Assembly (NCBI GenBank): GCA_023391835.1
Contig: JAEWAE010000029.1
Span: 1 to 5,006, forward strand
Source: Bacillota bacterium
GTDB lineage: Bacteria; Bacillota; Clostridia; Oscillospirales; Ethanoligenentaceae
Reading direction: 5' to 3'
DNA: 5,006 bases
Within the stretch, counting starts at the first letter, position 1. Every line of letters begins with the position of its first letter. The notes under the pieces are model-generated. The model searched no databases. It saw nothing but the letters and a program-made list of their open reading frames with translations, and was not told where the DNA came from. This document shows positions 4,802-5,006 of this stretch, piece after piece. The position numbers were made by a program, and so were the translations under genes.

Positions 4802-5006
4802 TGGTGGAGATGACGAGAGTCGAACTCGTGTCCGAAGATTGTTTGCCATGGGTTTCTACGAGTGTAGCCAATGTTTTAAAATTCCCTCAGCTCAGCGCCC
4901 ACAGGCAGGCTCAGCGCCTTGGTAGCCTTTAAGCCGTGACGGAGGTAAAGGCGTTCCGCCGTTCACGTTCACCGCTAATCGACGCCCTTATCCGGGCCGC
5001 GGTATT
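4802..5006 (-). ncRNA. ssrA: Transfer-messenger RNA (tmRNA), 3' part
   Basis: On the - strand the right edge ends in the tRNA-like 3' half of tmRNA. The T-arm is ACGAG-TTCGACT-CTCGT, followed by the acceptor strand CATCTCC and an encoded ACCA with CCA at 4802-4804. Upstream are the G/C-rich segments expected for pseudoknots 2-4. About 205 bases are present; the 5' half of the tRNA domain and the peptide-tag reading frame lie beyond the window, so the tag cannot be read. tmRNA rescues stalled ribosomes by trans-translation. Its 3' end is a common integration site for phages and elements, and the sequence here is intact. Confidence 0.93.

Noticed and set aside
4802..5006. Readable tmRNA proteolysis tag
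   Set aside because: Only the 3' ~205 bases are present; the short frames near the right edge do not end in the usual ALAA-like residues, and the tag should lie beyond the window.
1..5006. CRISPR array, IS element or integrase
   Set aside because: No regularly spaced repeats, transposase motifs or recombinase catalytic motifs were seen on either strand.

Overview
This window looks like one end of an integrated mobile element in a Gram-positive bacterium, most likely a clostridium. The Shine-Dalgarno sites are strong and G-rich, the intergenic DNA is AT-rich, and the 3' part of a tmRNA gene (ssrA) lies at the right edge. The genus cannot be fixed from sequence alone. Everything but ssrA and its terminator is plausibly accessory DNA.

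Left half (1-2836, + strand): a gene cut by the window edge, a compact FtsK/SpoIIIE-like ATPase, a small cysteine-rich protein, a replication initiator (Rep) and a 56-residue protein. The Rep has the complete HUH endonuclease plus superfamily 3 helicase layout of CRESS-DNA virus and pCRESS plasmid Reps. Between the cysteine-rich gene and rep are two abutting perfect hairpins. The second carries CAGTATTAC across its loop, which fits the NANTATTAC nonanucleotide at which circovirus and geminivirus Reps nick. This is read as the element's rolling-circle origin. With the ATPase, it suggests a small integrative or mobilizable element that can excise, replicate and perhaps be transferred.

Middle (2835-2881): a strong bidirectional terminator where the rep operon and the defence operon converge.

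Right half (2895-4606, - strand): a three-gene AT-rich operon with a near-consensus sigma-A promoter. It encodes a TIR-domain protein, a 147-residue protein with three predicted membrane segments, and a second TIR-like protein of the MTH538/DUF1863 (ThsB-like) class. Genes are 20-22 bases apart and each has its own ribosome binding site. The layout resembles Thoeris-type immunity (TIR enzyme makes a nucleotide signal, effector kills the cell), but no SIR2/SLOG ThsA or Macro-domain effector is present. The membrane protein is the natural effector candidate, so this may be an undescribed TIR-membrane effector system carried as cargo.

Far right (4687-5006): the ssrA terminator, a short possible protein-coding remnant, and the 3' part of ssrA on the - strand. 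The ssrA 3' end is a common integration site, so this could be one attachment junction. No integrase or second att copy is in the window.
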